Assembly: GCF_018918325.1 (NCBI RefSeq)
Contig: NZ_JAHLQH010000031.1
Coordinates: 1-41,736 of the forward strand
Direction: 5' to 3'
Length of the DNA: 41,736 nucleotides
DNA from: Clostridium sp. MSJ-8
Lineage (GTDB): Bacteria; Bacillota; Clostridia; Clostridiales; Clostridiaceae
The notes under the pieces are model-generated. The model ran no database searches, was not told where the DNA came from, and worked only from the letters and a program-made list of their open reading frames with translations. Positions 1 to 9,330 of the stretch are shown here, piece after piece. Position 1 is the first letter of the stretch. Each line of letters starts with the position of its first letter. The translations under genes were made by a program, and so were the position numbers.

Positions 1-74
1 ATACTTTTTGGGGAAAGGGGCAATTATCTCATTTTTTATTATCTTTGTGAAAATTATTTATAAAATATAATTGA

Positions 75-120
75 AAAGGGGTTGTGAAAAAATGATTTCT
101 CATTTTTTCACAGCCCCTTT
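75..120 (-). terminator. Hairpin terminator after gpsA
   Basis: A 21-bp inverted repeat, with one G-T wobble and a 4-base loop, lies just after the gpsA stop codon. Read on the minus strand the stem ends in CCCCTTTT, so it suits intrinsic termination of gpsA. The near-perfect symmetry could also let it stop transcription arriving from the other side. The stem core resembles clostridial terminators with a GGGGYTGTGA arm. Bases 1-60 hold nothing I can assign. Confidence 0.8.
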
Positions 121-135
121 CTAATAAGATATATT

Positions 136-1128
136 TTAATCTTCAGCTTTTTTATCTCTTGACATTAACTCTCCTATGGATTTTATTGCATCTTTTCCTT
201 CAAAAACAGCTCTATATATAGCTTCAGTTATAGGCATTTCTATATTCATTTTTTTACTTAATTCATAAAAGGCTTTACATGCTTTTATCCCTTCAACAAC
301 CATTCCTACTTCTTTCATAGCTTCATCGGCACTCTCACCTTTTCCTATAAGAATACCAGCTCTTCTATTTCTAGAATGCATAGATGTACATGTAACTATT
401 AAATCTCCCATACCAGTTAAACCATAAAAAGTTTCTTTCTTGCCTCCTAAAGCAGTTCCTATTGTAGCTATTTCTTTCATTCCTCTAGTCATTAATGCTG
501 CTTTAGTATTATCTCCATAGCCTACACCATCTACGATTCCAGCTGCCAATGCAATAATATTCTTAACAGCTCCTCCTATTTCTACACCAATAATGTCATC
601 ATTAGTGTATACTCTAAAAGTTTCTGTCATAAATAAATCTTGAACTTCTCTTGCTTTATCCATGTTTAATGAAGTTGATACTATTGTTGTAGGTATGTTT
701 TGTGCAATTTCTTCTGCATGGCTTGGTCCTGATAACATAACTATAGGATTCTTTAACTCTTCTCCTAAAACTACAGATAATCTCTCATCTGAACCTTCTT
801 CAATTCCTTTTGCAATACAAATAACAGTTACGCTATCATCTTCTATAACTTCCTTTATCTGCTTAGCAACAGTTCTAACAACATGAGAAGGAACTGCAAT
901 TACTATATAATCAGCACCTATTATTGCATCAGATATTTTATCTGTAGCACTTATATCACTTGGAATATCTAAATCCGGCAAATACTTACTGTTTTTATGA
1001 TTATTCTTTATATCATTAACAACGTTTTTATCTTTATCAAAAATAGCTACCTCTTCACCTTTTTTTGATAAAAGTACAGCCAAAGAAGTTCCAAAACTAC
1101 CTCCTCCAACAAAAGCAATCTTGCTCAT
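136..1128 (-). CDS. gpsA: Glycerol-3-phosphate dehydrogenase [NAD(P)+]
   Basis: Reduces dihydroxyacetone phosphate to sn-glycerol 3-phosphate, the backbone for phospholipid synthesis, in the cytosol. The 330-residue product has the N-terminal dinucleotide-binding loop VGGGSFGTS (7-15), the SGPSHAEE motif (133-140) and the conserved lysine region [15 protein letters not shown] with Lys189, followed by the helical C-terminal domain containing [11 protein letters not shown]. Length is normal for the family. The ATG shares one base with the stop of der (TAATG), so the two are probably translationally coupled. In clostridia and bacilli der-gpsA-spoIVA is a common order; spoIVA, if present, would lie beyond the left edge, past a strong hairpin. 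Confidence 0.97.
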   Translation of the reverse strand: MSKIAFVGGGSFGTSLAVLLSKKGEEVAIFDKDKNVVNDIKNNHKNSKYLPDLDIPSDISATDKISDAIIGADYIVIAVPSHVVRTVAKQIKEVIEDDSVTVICIAKGIEEGSDERLSVVLGEELKNPIVMLSGPSHAEEIAQNIPTTIVSTSLNMDKAREVQDLFMTETFRVYTNDDIIGVEIGGAVKNIIALAAGIVDGVGYGDNTKAALMTRGMKEIATIGTALGGKKETFYGLTGMGDLIVTCTSMHSRNRRAGILIGKGESADEAMKEVGMVVEGIKACKAFYELSKKMNIEMPITEAIYRAVFEGKDAIKSIGELMSRDKKAED

Positions 1129-2447
1129 TAATCATCCTTCCTCTCTCTATATTCAATTTCAATACCAGTTCCCTTAAAATCAAAGCTTTCTCTTATTTGA
1201 TTCTCTAAATATCTTTCATAAGAAAAATGTCTTGCGGTCATATCATTAACAAAGAAAATAAACTTAGGTGGCTTAGTAGCAACTTGAGTAGCATAATAAA
1301 TCTTTAATCTCTTTATTCCTACTATTGGTGGTTCCTTCATAAGAATCGCTTTATCTATTACTTCATTAAGCACACCAGTTGCAATTCTCTTATTGTAATT
1401 GTCATAGCATTTCTTTGCAAGTTCTAGCACTTTATGAGTTCTCTGTCCTGTTTTTGCAGATATAAACAAATACTCTGCATAAGATAAGAATTTAAGTTGT
1501 GCTTGTAGATCTTTCTTAAAGTTATCCATTGTTTTAGTTTCTTTCTCTATTAAATCCCACTTATTCACAATGACTATTATTGCCTTTTTCTTCTCATGAG
1601 CATAACCAACTATTTTCTCATCTTGCTCTGTTATACCTTCTGTTGCATCAATCATAAGGATGCATACATCTGCTCTTTCAATTGCTGCAAGAGTTCTAAC
1701 AACACTATATCTCTCGATTTCTTCTTTTACTTTACTCTTTCTTCTAAGTCCAGCTGTATCTATAAGTATAAATTTACCTTGTTCTGTTTCTAGAGTACTA
1801 TCTATAGCATCTCTAGTTGTTCCTGCAACATCTGAAACAATTACTCTCTCTTCACCTAAAAGTCTATTAATCAAAGATGACTTACCTACATTAGGTTTAC
1901 CTAAAACTGCTATTCTAATGAATTCATCATCTTCAGCATCTGGATCTACTGGATCAAAATGCGCTACAACCATATCTAGCATATCTCCAAGTCCTTTTCC
2001 TTGACTAGCAGATATAGAAACAGGGTCACCTATTCCAAGATTATAGAATTCATATATATTATCTTCATCTTTTAAATTATCTATTTTATTAACAGCTAAT
2101 ACTATTGGCTTTTTAGATTTTCTTAACATATTTGCTACTTCTTCATCCGCTGAAGTAATTCCTTCTTTTCCATCAACTATAAATACAATAACATCTGCTG
2201 TTTCAATTGCAATATTAGCCTGTCTTCTCATTTGTTTTACTATAATATCCTCTCTCTCAGGTTCTATACCACCTGTATCTATCATAGTAAAATTATAGTT
2301 AAGCCATTCTGCTTCAGCATATACTCTATCTCTAGTAACACCTGGTGTGTCTTCAACTATAGATATCCTTTTTCCAGCTATTTTATTAAACAATGTTGAC
2401 TTACCTACGTTAGGTCTTCCAACCATAGCAACTATTGGTTTTGCCAT
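1128..2447 (-). CDS. der: Ribosome biogenesis GTPase Der (EngA)
   Basis: Essential double GTPase that helps mature the 50S subunit. Two G domains are visible in 439 residues: the first has GRPNVGKS (10-17), [13 protein letters not shown] and NKID; the second has GKPNVGKS (183-190), a second switch region [17 protein letters not shown] and NKWD. A C-terminal KH-like domain follows, ending in a basic/acidic tail. The duplicated P-loop separates it from Era and other single-domain GTPases. The start is set by AAGGAGGGA upstream of the ATG. It ends on the first base of gpsA and probably forms an operon with it. Confidence 0.97.
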   Translation of the reverse strand: MAKPIVAMVGRPNVGKSTLFNKIAGKRISIVEDTPGVTRDRVYAEAEWLNYNFTMIDTGGIEPEREDIIVKQMRRQANIAIETADVIVFIVDGKEGITSADEEVANMLRKSKKPIVLAVNKIDNLKDEDNIYEFYNLGIGDPVSISASQGKGLGDMLDMVVAHFDPVDPDAEDDEFIRIAVLGKPNVGKSSLINRLLGEERVIVSDVAGTTRDAIDSTLETEQGKFILIDTAGLRRKSKVKEEIERYSVVRTLAAIERADVCILMIDATEGITEQDEKIVGYAHEKKKAIIVIVNKWDLIEKETKTMDNFKKDLQAQLKFLSYAEYLFISAKTGQRTHKVLELAKKCYDNYNKRIATGVLNEVIDKAILMKEPPIVGIKRLKIYYATQVATKPPKFIFFVNDMTARHFSYERYLENQIRESFDFKGTGIEIEYRERKDD

Positions 2448-2535
2448 TTATCTTTCCCTCCTTGTTATGTGCATTTATATATTATCCATCTTATGCTATC
2501 TTACATTATTAATAATTCTTAGTCAACTCAAATTA

Positions 2536-3174
2536 TTATTCTATTACCAAATCATTATCTTCAATAACATAATCATCTACAGGTATTTTTTTCAATTCAT
2601 TAATTACCTCTTTATAATTATTAACTAAATCCAATTTTTTTTCAATCAAAAAATATTCTAGAGATGTATTTTCATAATCTAGCCATCTTATATATTCATC
2701 TCGTTTTTTTAATAGCTCGTTATATTCATTTTTATTTTTAAATCTTTCCTTTATTTCATTACATATAAAGAAATTGCATACATAACTTCTAAATTGAGGT
2801 TTTATAGAACATCCTTTACCTGATATAACAAAGGGACATGCTCTAAAATATATAGTTTTATCTTCTTCTGTATCTAATCTACCTTCTTCTGACAATATAT
2901 AATCCTTATATGACTCTTCTTCAAAATATCCTATAGCATGTATATAGTAGTTATATATTTTTACATTAGGAAGATTAATTATTCTATCTAATACTTCTTC
3001 TCCTTCTTTAGTTCTAAGAAGTCTCTGAATATCAAACAAATTATACTTTGGATAATAATGACAGCACCCTCTATTTTTAACTTTACACAAGCTTCTCCCA
3101 AACTTACTATTACATGAATAACAATCATCACATTGAAATTGCACTACATCATCTTTACTTATTAGTCTTAACAT
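2536..3174 (-). CDS. YkgJ-family cysteine-cluster protein (putative Fe/Zn-binding)
   Basis: The protein has two cysteine groups: CDDCYSCNSKFGRSLC near the N terminus with a following GCCHYYP, and ACPFVISGKGCSI plus CNFFIC in the second half. This pattern is that of the YkgJ/UPF0153 family, thought to bind a metal or Fe-S cluster; the biochemical role is unsettled. The remaining C-terminal third is charged and helical. I place the start at 3174 (MLRLISKDDV), because AGAAGGGG sits 4-5 bases before this ATG, whereas the ATG seven codons upstream has no ribosome-binding site. It lies between the glk terminator and der, 88 bases upstream of der, and may be co-transcribed with it. Confidence 0.75.
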   Translation of the reverse strand: MLRLISKDDVVQFQCDDCYSCNSKFGRSLCKVKNRGCCHYYPKYNLFDIQRLLRTKEGEEVLDRIINLPNVKIYNYYIHAIGYFEEESYKDYILSEEGRLDTEEDKTIYFRACPFVISGKGCSIKPQFRSYVCNFFICNEIKERFKNKNEYNELLKKRDEYIRWLDYENTSLEYFLIEKKLDLVNNYKEVINELKKIPVDDYVIEDNDLVIE

Positions 3175-3271
3175 AAAACCCCTTCTTTTATACATAAATT
3201 TTTTTACAAAATCAACTTAATAATGTTTATCTAAATATTATAATACTTTTACCTATATTTTTATGAACGTT

Positions 3272-3303
3272 AAAAAGATGGCATATCTATCTGCCATCTT
3301 TTT
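3272..3303 (-). terminator. Hairpin terminator after glk
   Basis: A 12-bp perfect stem (GATGGCA core flanked by A/T pairs) with an 8-base loop ends in TTTTT on the minus strand. It lies 76 bases after the glk stop and separates glk from the cysteine-cluster gene. Confidence 0.88.
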
Positions 3304-3310
3304 ATTATTA

Positions 3311-3355
3311 AAACAAAATCGTTAAATTCCTTATGCGAAGTCATCAATTTTGTTT
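3311..3355 (-). repeat. Small hairpin repeat, copy A
   Basis: An 11-bp inverted repeat (AAACAAAATTG with CGATTTTGTTT on the minus strand, one U-G wobble) encloses 23 bases. The same CGNTTTA-type arm and GATGNCTTC segment recur at 13805-13841. The wobble would be an A-C mismatch on the plus strand, so a minus-strand RNA hairpin is favoured. It sits between the glk stop and its terminator. Confidence 0.5.
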
Positions 3356-3378
3356 ACAAATTAGAGTAATATGCAAAA

Positions 3379-4320
3379 TTATATTTCTTGAGCTAATTTT
3401 GCTCCTCCATATATACCTGCATCATTACCTAACTTAGCAAGTGTAAACTCAGTTCCTCTTGATGCATGGAAAGCATTTTGAACATAATATTTCTTAACTA
3501 CATCTAATAAAATATCCCCTGCTCTAGAAACTCCTCCACCTATTACATATGCTTCTGGATCACATACACAAGAAATAATTGCAAGAGCATTACCTAATCT
3601 TTGTCCGAATTCTTCAACTATTTCTAAAGCTAGTTCATCTCCATTTCTAGCTGCATCAAATACATCTTTTGCAGTTATAACTCCTATAACTCTTAATGAA
3701 GATGTTTTATTAGAAGCTTCAAGATGTCTCTTTGCTTCTGAAACAATTCCTGTAGCAGAACAATATTGTTCAAGGCATCCTTTTTTACCACATCCACAAG
3801 TATTAACTTCATCATCTTTAACTTTTATATGGCCTATTTCTCCACCTGCGCCGAAGTTACCACTTAATATCTTTCCATTAACTATAACTCCACCGCCTAC
3901 ACCTGTTCCTAGTGTAACCATAACTATATCTTGGTGACCTTTACCACCACCTTGCCACATTTCTCCTAATGCAGCAATATTAGCATCATTAGCTGCTTGT
4001 ACTTTTAATCCTAAAAGTTTTCCTAGTTCATTTTCAACATTAAAAATTCCCCAACCTAAATTAACACATTTTACTACTGTTCCATCATCTTTTACTGGGC
4101 CAGGCACTCCTACCCCTACTCCAGTAACTTCTTCTTTTGATATATTCATATCCTTAAGCTTATTATTTATAGCTTCAGTTATATCTCCTAATATATATCT
4201 TCCGTCTTCTTGTTTTCTAGTTTCTATTTCCCATTTATCTAGTAAAGTACCTTCTACTGTAAATACTCCTAATTTTACTGTTGTTCCACCGATATCTACA
4301 CCTATTGAATATTTTTTCAT
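3379..4320 (-). CDS. glk: ROK-family glucokinase
   Basis: Phosphorylates glucose to glucose 6-phosphate with ATP, feeding glycolysis. The 313-residue product begins with the phosphate loop GVDIGGTT (7-14), has the catalytic NDAN motif (Asp112), the second ATP-binding loop LGTGVGGG, and the ROK signature GEIGHIKV followed by the zinc site: His164, Cys175, Cys177 and Cys182 within CGCGKKGCLEQYC. This zinc motif separates ROK glucokinases from the unrelated proteobacterial type. Length is typical. AAGGTGGGAT lies about nine bases before the ATG. It appears to be transcribed alone, with a terminator behind it. The substrate could include other hexoses, as ROK specificity cannot be read from motifs. 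Confidence 0.92.
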   Translation of the reverse strand: MKKYSIGVDIGGTTVKLGVFTVEGTLLDKWEIETRKQEDGRYILGDITEAINNKLKDMNISKEEVTGVGVGVPGPVKDDGTVVKCVNLGWGIFNVENELGKLLGLKVQAANDANIAALGEMWQGGGKGHQDIVMVTLGTGVGGGVIVNGKILSGNFGAGGEIGHIKVKDDEVNTCGCGKKGCLEQYCSATGIVSEAKRHLEASNKTSSLRVIGVITAKDVFDAARNGDELALEIVEEFGQRLGNALAIISCVCDPEAYVIGGGVSRAGDILLDVVKKYYVQNAFHASRGTEFTLAKLGNDAGIYGGAKLAQEI

Positions 4321-4418
4321 TATAGCAATCCCACCTTTATCATTTCAATTTGTAAACATTCTCTTTTAATAATAACTTGAATTAAGTATATTTTCAATGT
4401 TAACTTGTTAAAAATATA

Positions 4419-6089
4419 TTAAATGTTAAACTCTACAGTAAATTTGGTTCCCTTTCCCAATTTACTTTCCACAAATATATTTCCATTGTATGACTTGACT
4501 ATATGTTTCACTATTGCAAGTCCTAGTCCTGTACTACTTCCTTTTCTAGATTTATCAACTCTATAAAACCTTTCAAATATTCTAGGAATATCTTCTTCTG
4601 GAATACCTATTCCTGTATCTTCAACTTCCAATACATATTTATTATTGTTTTTGTAACTATTAATAGTAATAGAAGCATTCTCCTCAGAATATTTCACTGC
4701 ATTTTCTACCAAATTAAGAACTAGTTGCAAGAATTTATCTCTATTTAATGTTATATCTTCTATATAATCATTATGTATATTTACTGATATGTCTTTTTTA
4801 TTTGCTTCACTTTCAACCATATGCTTCACTTCTTCTATAACAGGTCCTGGTTGGAATTCCTCCATATCTCCCATTGCACTACTTTCTAACTTAGATAACA
4901 CTAATATGTCATTTATTAATCTAGTTAATCTCTCAGTTTCTTTATCTATTATATCTAAAAACTTTTCTCTAGTTTCAGAATCATCTACATATTTTAGTGT
5001 TTCTGTAAATCCTTTTATAGAAGTTAATGGAGTTTTTAACTCATGAGTAACATTTGCAACAAACTGACTTCTTATATTTTCAAGTCTCCTTATATCTGAT
5101 ATGTCTGTTATAGCAATTACTTTTCCAATACCATTAGCTCCATGTAAAAATGTTTTCTTTATCTTAAGCTCTCTTTCCATAGGCATACTTATCTTCATTT
5201 CTCTTTGAAGTTCTTCTTCATCATTTAAAAAGTTATATATATCCTTATCATTTATATAAGAACTAAGTTCATCTCCTACTTGAACTTGCTTGATTCCAAA
5301 TATTACTTTTGCATATGGATTTATGGTTATTATTTTATTGTCTTCTGTTACTGCTATAACACCACTTTGCATACTACTTATTATAGATTCTAACCTATTT
5401 TGTTTATCTATAACTTCATTTATTTTACTTTCAAGTTGATCTGCCATGTTATTATAATTTTCACTTAAAATACCTATCTCATCTTTAGATTTTATATTAA
5501 CTCTTATATTTAAATCTCCATTAGATATTCTCTTCGCTGCTGCTTCTAATTGATTAAGAGGTTCTACCACTGAATGAATTATTCTCATAGATATACCTGT
5601 TGATCCAGCAATTACTAATAATATTAGTAATATATATATGTATATATTTTGCGAATTAATTATTGATGTTTCTTTATAAGGAACTGCAACCCTTAAAATA
5701 TTATTATCATCCATAATCTTAGCATAATATATATATTTTTTATGATTTCTTTTACTATATCTTACTGCAAAAGCTTCCTTCTTAGATTTTGCATCTTTTA
5801 TTTCTTCCTTATTGCCTTGGTTAGTTTTACTAAAATTTGTGTTTTCGTATATAATATCTCCATCATAATTCATATAAGTGCATATTATTTTTTCTTCTTC
5901 TATCTTTATATTGAGATTATTAATGTTATTATTTATTCCTTCTGTTTCTATTATATTTAAATAATTTTTTAAATTGTTCTGTTGACTTTCATATTCCCTT
6001 AAACTAGAGAATATTGCAAAGAAAGATGATATAACTACAACTGCAAAAGATACTATAACTAAAACAATTAATACTATTTTTTTCTTCAT
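4419..6089 (-). CDS. pnpS: Phosphate-type sensor histidine kinase (PhoR/PnpS-like)
   Basis: Membrane sensor kinase of a two-component pair. Order of parts in 556 residues: membrane helix 4-27, extracytoplasmic sensor region about 30-147, second membrane helix 148-171, HAMP 170-222, PAS about 235-335, then the dimerisation/phosphoacceptor motif VTHELKTPLTS with His349. The kinase domain shows LVENAVKYSEEN (N box), DTGIGIPEED (G1), FERFYRVDKS (F box) and GLGLAIV (G2). This HAMP-PAS-HisKA layout with a partner PhoB-type regulator is that of PhoR/PnpS, but WalK-like kinases share it, so the signal is inferred. It starts three bases after the phoB-like stop and shares its transcript. Confidence 0.85.
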   Translation of the reverse strand: MKKKIVLIVLVIVSFAVVVISSFFAIFSSLREYESQQNNLKNYLNIIETEGINNNINNLNIKIEEEKIICTYMNYDGDIIYENTNFSKTNQGNKEEIKDAKSKKEAFAVRYSKRNHKKYIYYAKIMDDNNILRVAVPYKETSIINSQNIYIYILLILLVIAGSTGISMRIIHSVVEPLNQLEAAAKRISNGDLNIRVNIKSKDEIGILSENYNNMADQLESKINEVIDKQNRLESIISSMQSGVIAVTEDNKIITINPYAKVIFGIKQVQVGDELSSYINDKDIYNFLNDEEELQREMKISMPMERELKIKKTFLHGANGIGKVIAITDISDIRRLENIRSQFVANVTHELKTPLTSIKGFTETLKYVDDSETREKFLDIIDKETERLTRLINDILVLSKLESSAMGDMEEFQPGPVIEEVKHMVESEANKKDISVNIHNDYIEDITLNRDKFLQLVLNLVENAVKYSEENASITINSYKNNNKYVLEVEDTGIGIPEEDIPRIFERFYRVDKSRKGSSTGLGLAIVKHIVKSYNGNIFVESKLGKGTKFTVEFNI

Positions 6090-6092
6090 TGC

Positions 6093-6800
6093 TTATACAT
6101 TAGGATTAAACCTATATCCTACTCCTCTTACAGTTTCTATATATCTTGGATTTTTATCATCTTTCTCTATTTTCTTTCTAATATATCTAATATGTACATC
6201 AACAGTTCTAGTTTCACCTATATATTCATATCCCCAAACCTTATCTAATAAAGTTTCTCTTTTAAGTATTTTACCTTTATTCCTTACTAGTATTTCTAGT
6301 AATTCAAACTCCTTAAGTGTCATATTAACAAGTTTATCATCCACCATTACTTCATGTCTTTCAAAGTCTATCTTAAGTTCTCCAAATTCCTCTACATTAC
6401 TTTCATCTCTATTTGAAACAGAAATATTATTCCTACGAAGAACTGCTTTTACTCGAGCAAGTAATTCTCTTATAGAAAATGGTTTGGTAATGTAATCATC
6501 TGCACCTAATTCTAAACCTAATATCTTATCTAACTCTTCACTTTTTGCAGTTAGCATTATTATTGATGTATTAACTAATGTCTTCTCTGCTCTTATATTT
6601 TTACACACCTCAATACCATCCATTTCTGGTATCATTATATCTAATAATACTAGATCGGGTTTTTCATCTTTTGCATATTTTAATGCTTCAACTCCATTAC
6701 TTGCAAGTATTGTATCATACCCCGAATTATTCAAATTAAATTTCAGTAATTCTCTTATATGTTCTTCATCATCTACAATTAATATCTTTTGCTTTTGCAT
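6093..6800 (-). CDS. phoB: PhoB/PhoP-type response regulator
   Basis: OmpR/PhoB-family transcription regulator, 235 residues. The receiver domain has the acidic pair DDEE (10-13), phospho-acceptor Asp54 in VLLDIMIPEMDG, and the conserved Lys106 in ITKPFS. The C-terminal winged helix carries the recognition region TRTVDVHIRYIRKKI and ends GVGYRF, as in this family. The partner kinase follows directly. The pair probably controls phosphate-starvation genes, by analogy with PhoP-PhoR/PnpR-PnpS; no pst genes or Pho boxes are seen here to confirm it. It lies 12 bases after pgeF, so it can be read from the nrdR-pgeF transcript. Confidence 0.88.
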   Translation of the reverse strand: MQKQKILIVDDEEHIRELLKFNLNNSGYDTILASNGVEALKYAKDEKPDLVLLDIMIPEMDGIEVCKNIRAEKTLVNTSIIMLTAKSEELDKILGLELGADDYITKPFSIRELLARVKAVLRRNNISVSNRDESNVEEFGELKIDFERHEVMVDDKLVNMTLKEFELLEILVRNKGKILKRETLLDKVWGYEYIGETRTVDVHIRYIRKKIEKDDKNPRYIETVRGVGYRFNPNV

Positions 6801-6812
6801 TACATTACACCC

Positions 6813-7553
6813 CTACTTTAATATTACAAACGAAAACATTCTGCTGTAATCTCCATTGCTTTTTCTATATGAATGTAGTTTTATATCCTCACAGCAATAA
6901 GTACACAAATTAACAGAATATATATTATCTTCACCTACTCCACATTCTCTTAAATCTTTTAATATGCACTCTTCCATAGATAAATTTCGTCCTCTAAATA
7001 ATTTTTCCATGTCAATTTTCTTTTCATTTATAAATTTTTCTTTTAATTCATTAGAAACTTCATAACAACATTGTCTTATATGTGGTCCTATATAAGCCAC
7101 TAAATCTTCAGGTTTACTGCCATATTCACTTTCTAATTTTTTTATTGTTTTTTTAGTTATTGATAGAAAAGTTCCTTTCCAACCACTATGAATTGCAGCC
7201 ATAGCTTTTCTTTTTTTATCTATAATTATTATTGGCACACAATCTGCAGTAAATACCCCTATAGCAATATCTTTTACATTTGTTATAATTGCGTCTGCTT
7301 CTTCTTCTATAAAATCATCTTTGTTTTGATTACTATATTTAACTATCCTATCTCCATGAACTTGTCTTACATAAATAACATTTTCTAAATCAAACTCATC
7401 AGTAAGACTATTTAATGTTTTAGTTCCCTCTTCAGTATGTCTATTAAAATTTTTATTATTTTCAGCTGTAGAAAAAATAATATTATAATCATTGTTTTTT
7501 AAGTTTACATAACCATCACTTAATTTTATATTTTCAGCATTTATTCTTATCAT
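6813..7553 (-). CDS. pgeF: Peptidoglycan editing factor / purine nucleoside phosphorylase-like (PgeF, YfiH)
   Basis: Multicopper-oxidase-like YfiH family. In E. coli PgeF prevents L-Ser from replacing L-Ala in wall precursors, and family members also show purine nucleoside phosphorylase/adenosine deaminase activity; which applies here is not known. The family motifs are present in 246 residues: RQVHGD, VFTADCVPI, AIHSGWKGT, YIGPHIRQCCYEV and LCTYCCED, supplying the His and Cys metal ligands. The ATG overlaps the nrdR stop by four bases (ATGA), showing tight coupling. An nrdR-pgeF-two-component order is seen in other clostridia as far as I recall. Confidence 0.9.
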   Translation of the reverse strand: MIRINAENIKLSDGYVNLKNNDYNIIFSTAENNKNFNRHTEEGTKTLNSLTDEFDLENVIYVRQVHGDRIVKYSNQNKDDFIEEEADAIITNVKDIAIGVFTADCVPIIIIDKKRKAMAAIHSGWKGTFLSITKKTIKKLESEYGSKPEDLVAYIGPHIRQCCYEVSNELKEKFINEKKIDMEKLFRGRNLSMEECILKDLRECGVGEDNIYSVNLCTYCCEDIKLHSYRKSNGDYSRMFSFVILK

Positions 7554-8020
7554 TTTTCTTCTCCATGTTTATTAGTCATTAATGATTTTATTTCTTCTAG
7601 AAATGTATTTATATCTTTAAATTGTCTATATACAGATGCAAATCTAACATAAGAAATTTCATCTAAATCCTTAAGTTTTTCCATAACAATCTCTCCTATA
7701 TATTCCGATTGTACTTCTGTTAGCATTTTATTAGATATATGTTTTTCAACTTCTAAAGCCAGATCTTCAATTTGTTTTCTTGATACAGGTCTTTTTTGAC
7801 ATGCAATAATTAAACCATTTATTATCTTTTCCTTATTAAAGTTTTCTCTAGTATTATCTTTTTTAACTACTAGAATAGGAATATCTTCTATCTTCTCATA
7901 TGTAGTATATCTTTTACCACACTTACCACATTCTCTTCGCCTTCTTATAGTAGTATTTTCATCTGTTGATCTTGAATCAACCACTTTACTTTCTGCATAT
8001 GAGCAAAAGGGACATTTCAT
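7550..8020 (-). CDS. nrdR: Transcriptional repressor NrdR
   Basis: Zinc-ribbon/ATP-cone repressor of ribonucleotide reductase genes. The N terminus is the typical MKCPFCSYAESKVVDSR, and a second CGKCGKRYTTYE completes the four-cysteine zinc ribbon; the ATP-cone follows from about residue 45. I set the start at this methionine (8020, 156 residues), because NrdR proteins start exactly here and AAGGTAGGG lies about nine bases upstream; an earlier in-frame ATG would add nine residues not found in the family. It heads nrdR-pgeF and probably the phoB pair. No paired NrdR boxes were recognised in this window, so its targets lie elsewhere. Confidence 0.94.
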   Translation of the reverse strand: MKCPFCSYAESKVVDSRSTDENTTIRRRRECGKCGKRYTTYEKIEDIPILVVKKDNTRENFNKEKIINGLIIACQKRPVSRKQIEDLALEVEKHISNKMLTEVQSEYIGEIVMEKLKDLDEISYVRFASVYRQFKDINTFLEEIKSLMTNKHGEEK

Positions 8021-8087
8021 AATATATACCCTACCTTTCATCTTCATACTTTTCTATTATTATTATACATATATTATTATTTTTTTA

Positions 8088-8357
8088 CTAGGTTATTTCT
8101 CCATTCTCTTTAACTTCATTAATTAAATTAACTAAAATAACATCTACACCTATCTTAACTATGTCTCTCCATTTTATTTCAATTTCTTCTTTTTTTGAAA
8201 ACCACCCTTCCCCTAATTCCTCAACTAACAATGATATTATTTTACTATTTTCATAATCTATTCTTATATCTTTTATATTTCCAAGTCTTGCTCCATTATT
8301 AATATCTATTACATCCATTGTCCTCATAGAATTTATTGAATATAATAATTCTTCCAT
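8088..8357 (-). CDS. ylmC: YlmC/YmxH-family PRC-barrel sporulation protein
   Basis: Small 89-residue PRC-barrel protein of the YlmC/YmxH family, common next to sigG/sigE in spore formers; its molecular role is unknown. The core reads VIDINNGARLGNIKDI at 16-31 followed by a second strand-rich half, with a family-typical GEGWFSKKEEIEIKW segment. GGAGAATTG precedes the ATG. It stands alone between the sigG terminator and nrdR; 40 bases separate it from nrdR, so it may lead that operon. Confidence 0.85.
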   Translation of the reverse strand: MEELLYSINSMRTMDVIDINNGARLGNIKDIRIDYENSKIISLLVEELGEGWFSKKEEIEIKWRDIVKIGVDVILVNLINEVKENGEIT

Positions 8358-8428
8358 ATCAATTCTCCTTTTTTATATTTTAATATACTATATGATATTA
8401 AAAAAAATATATACTTTCCTAGACGTTA

Positions 8429-8458
8429 AAAAAAGACTATGCAATATATGCATAGTCA
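8429..8458 (-). terminator. Hairpin terminator of sigG
   Basis: A 9-bp perfect stem (GACTATGCA/TGCATAGTC) with a 5-base loop, followed on the minus strand by seven T residues. The stem begins within the sigG stop codon, so termination comes immediately after translation ends. Confidence 0.9.
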
Positions 8459-9235
8459 AACATACTTTTTCATATGCTTTAATGCTGTTTTCTCTAATCT
8501 AGAAACTTGAGCTTGTGATATACCTATTTCTTGAGCCACTTCCATCTGAGTTCTTCCATTAAAGAATCTAAGATTCAATATTACTTTTTCTCTATCAGAA
8601 AGTTTCTTAATAGCTTCTTTAACTGATATGTTTTGAAGCCAATTCTCATCCGTATTCTTATTATCACTTACTTGATCCATAACAAATATAGCATCTCCAC
8701 CATCATGATATATAGGTTCATATAACGAAACTGGATCTTGAATAGCATCTAAAGCAAATACTACATCTTCTCTTGGAATATTTAATTCTCTAGATATCTG
8801 AGATATAGTAGGTTCTTTATTAGAATCTTTTAAATATTTATCCCTCACTAAAAGTGCCTTATAAGCTATATCCCTTAACGATCTACTAACTCTAATAGAA
8901 TTATTATCTCTTAGATATCGTCTAATTTCTCCTATAATCATAGGTACTGCATATGTAGAAAACTTAACATTCTGAGACAAATCAAAATTGTCTATAGCTT
9001 TCATAAGGCCTATACATCCTACTTGAAATAAATCATCAACATTCTCGCCTCTATTATTAAATCTCTGAATCACGCTAAGTACTAACTTTAAGTTGCCTTT
9101 TATAAATGTTTCTCTAGCCTCATTATCACCACTTCTTATCTTTAGTAATAATTCTTTCTTTTCCTTCTCCTTTAAAACTGATAATTTAGCTGTATTAACT
9201 CCGCATATTTCTACTTTATTAACTATCAAGAACAT
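8456..9235 (-). CDS. sigG: RNA polymerase sporulation sigma factor SigG
   Basis: Late forespore sigma factor. The N terminus carries the SigG signature NKVEICGVNTAKL, then region 2 with NVDDLFQVGCIGLMKAIDNF and KFSTYAVPMIIGEIRRYLRD, region 3, and region 4 ending in a helix-turn-helix EVAQEIGISQAQVSRLEKTAL. The start is uncertain. The ATG at 9235 is only three bases after AAAGGA, whereas a TTG at 9229 is nine bases after it and may be the true start; a further TTG at 9247 is unlikely. In B. subtilis sigG follows spoIIGA-sigE, as here, though a long hairpin separates sigE from sigG. Confidence 0.95.
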   Translation of the reverse strand: MFLIVNKVEICGVNTAKLSVLKEKEKKELLLKIRSGDNEARETFIKGNLKLVLSVIQRFNNRGENVDDLFQVGCIGLMKAIDNFDLSQNVKFSTYAVPMIIGEIRRYLRDNNSIRVSRSLRDIAYKALLVRDKYLKDSNKEPTISQISRELNIPREDVVFALDAIQDPVSLYEPIYHDGGDAIFVMDQVSDNKNTDENWLQNISVKEAIKKLSDREKVILNLRFFNGRTQMEVAQEIGISQAQVSRLEKTALKHMKKYV

Positions 9236-9330
9236 CAATCCTTTCAAAAGCTATTACACATCATGTATTTATAATTATTCCCGATAGTATTAAAATTTAT
9301 ACGCAAAAATAGATTAAAAAAAATAGCATT

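Noticed and set aside
1..74. Start of spoIVA or another gene at the left edge
   Set aside because: No start codon with a ribosome-binding site is visible on the minus strand, and a terminator separates this stretch from gpsA.
662..886. Plus-strand frame antisense to gpsA
   Set aside because: Shadow of a well conserved gene; no start signals or known motif. The same holds for the other plus-strand frames inside minus-strand genes.
4321..4418. Riboswitch upstream of glk or after the kinase gene
   Set aside because: The gap is under 100 bases and no conserved riboswitch core or strong hairpin is recognisable.
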